Source: Desulfobacteraceae bacterium
GTDB taxonomy: Bacteria > Desulfobacterota > Desulfobacteria > Desulfobacterales > UBA11574
Assembly (NCBI GenBank): GCA_013203195.1
Contig: JABMQM010000579.1
Coordinates: 1-5,946 of the forward strand
Reading direction: 5' to 3'
Length of the DNA: 5,946 bases
The stretch's first letter is position 1. Every line of letters begins with the position of its first letter. Below the pieces are notes generated by a model. It worked only from the letters and a program-made list of their open reading frames with translations, searched no databases and was not told the origin of the DNA. A program made the translations under genes and the position numbers. Below, one piece after another: positions 5,807 through 5,946 of this stretch.

Positions 5807-5946
5807 GTGGTTTTATTGTCATTGAATATATTCTTTACGTTCACCTTTTTTTCTGCCATAATTTTTTGGATTGGCATCAAATAATGATGAACTCGTAAAA
5901 AGTCCCTCTGGCCTGTCATTTCTAGTGAAACGAGAAATCTTTATTC
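5807..5946. other. Non-coding right edge, possible dispersed intergenic repeat
   Basis: No gene is supported. The minus strand has one open frame of about 40 codons entering from the window edge and ending in TGA near 5820 (last residues KNYGRKKGERKEYIQ), which could be the tail of a gene beyond the window but has no independent support. The plus-strand segment from about 5886 (GATGAACTCGTAAAAAGTCC, then GTCATTTCTAGTGAAACGAG) resembles sequence I associate with short dispersed repeats in delta-proteobacterial genomes. That is recollection, and there is no second copy in the window. Confidence 0.3.

Overview
The window most resembles the chromosome of a Desulfobacterota-type (delta-proteobacterial) Gram-negative bacterium. 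That is an inference from protein style, moderate GC and intergenic sequence; there is no rRNA or other phylogenetic marker. Apart from one small gene at the left edge, every gene lies on the minus strand and reads right to left.

Layout, left to right. At 111-287 (+) is a small ribbon-helix-helix DNA-binding protein without a recognisable partner. From 288 to 584 there is no convincing gene, possibly only decayed coding sequence. From about 4043 down to 585 lies a tight four-gene operon on the minus strand: a long NfeD with a ClpP-like serine protease domain, a short NfeD without that domain, the flotillin-like protein FloA, and a small unrecognised single-pass membrane protein with a distinctive C-terminal motif. 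Its genes overlap or are separated by only 3 bases. It is preceded by a strong promoter (TTGACA, 17 bp spacer, TATTTT) and a leader of about 130-160 nt. The leader holds a near-perfect ribosome binding site that serves only a two-codon frame (ATG-ACC-TAA), plus several mutually exclusive inverted repeats. At 4340-5479 (-) is an AAA+ ATPase with a C-terminal DUF4143/PD-(D/E)XK-type domain. Its start codon abuts a 68-bp imperfect inverted repeat that also contains its likely promoter. At 5610-5769 (-) are tRNA-Arg(TCG) and tRNA-His(GTG), six bases apart, with encoded CCA ends, their own promoter and a clear intrinsic terminator. The right edge (5770-5946) is non-coding and may be a dispersed intergenic repeat.

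How the genes work together. The NfeD-NfeD-FloA cluster is a membrane-organisation module comparable to yqeZ-yqfA-yqfB of Bacillus subtilis. FloA forms flotillin-like assemblies in the membrane. The NfeD proteins present OB-fold domains and, in the long form, a protease that acts on stomatin/flotillin-class partners. The fourth, unrecognised gene is therefore a candidate accessory of this machinery. The ATPase looks like an independent, probably self-controlled, accessory gene between the tRNA operon and the NfeD operon.

No CRISPR array, complete insertion sequence, prophage or obviously new defence system is visible. The most interesting points are the structured nfeD leader, the inverted-repeat promoter of the ATPase, and the orphan membrane protein with its C-terminal motif.
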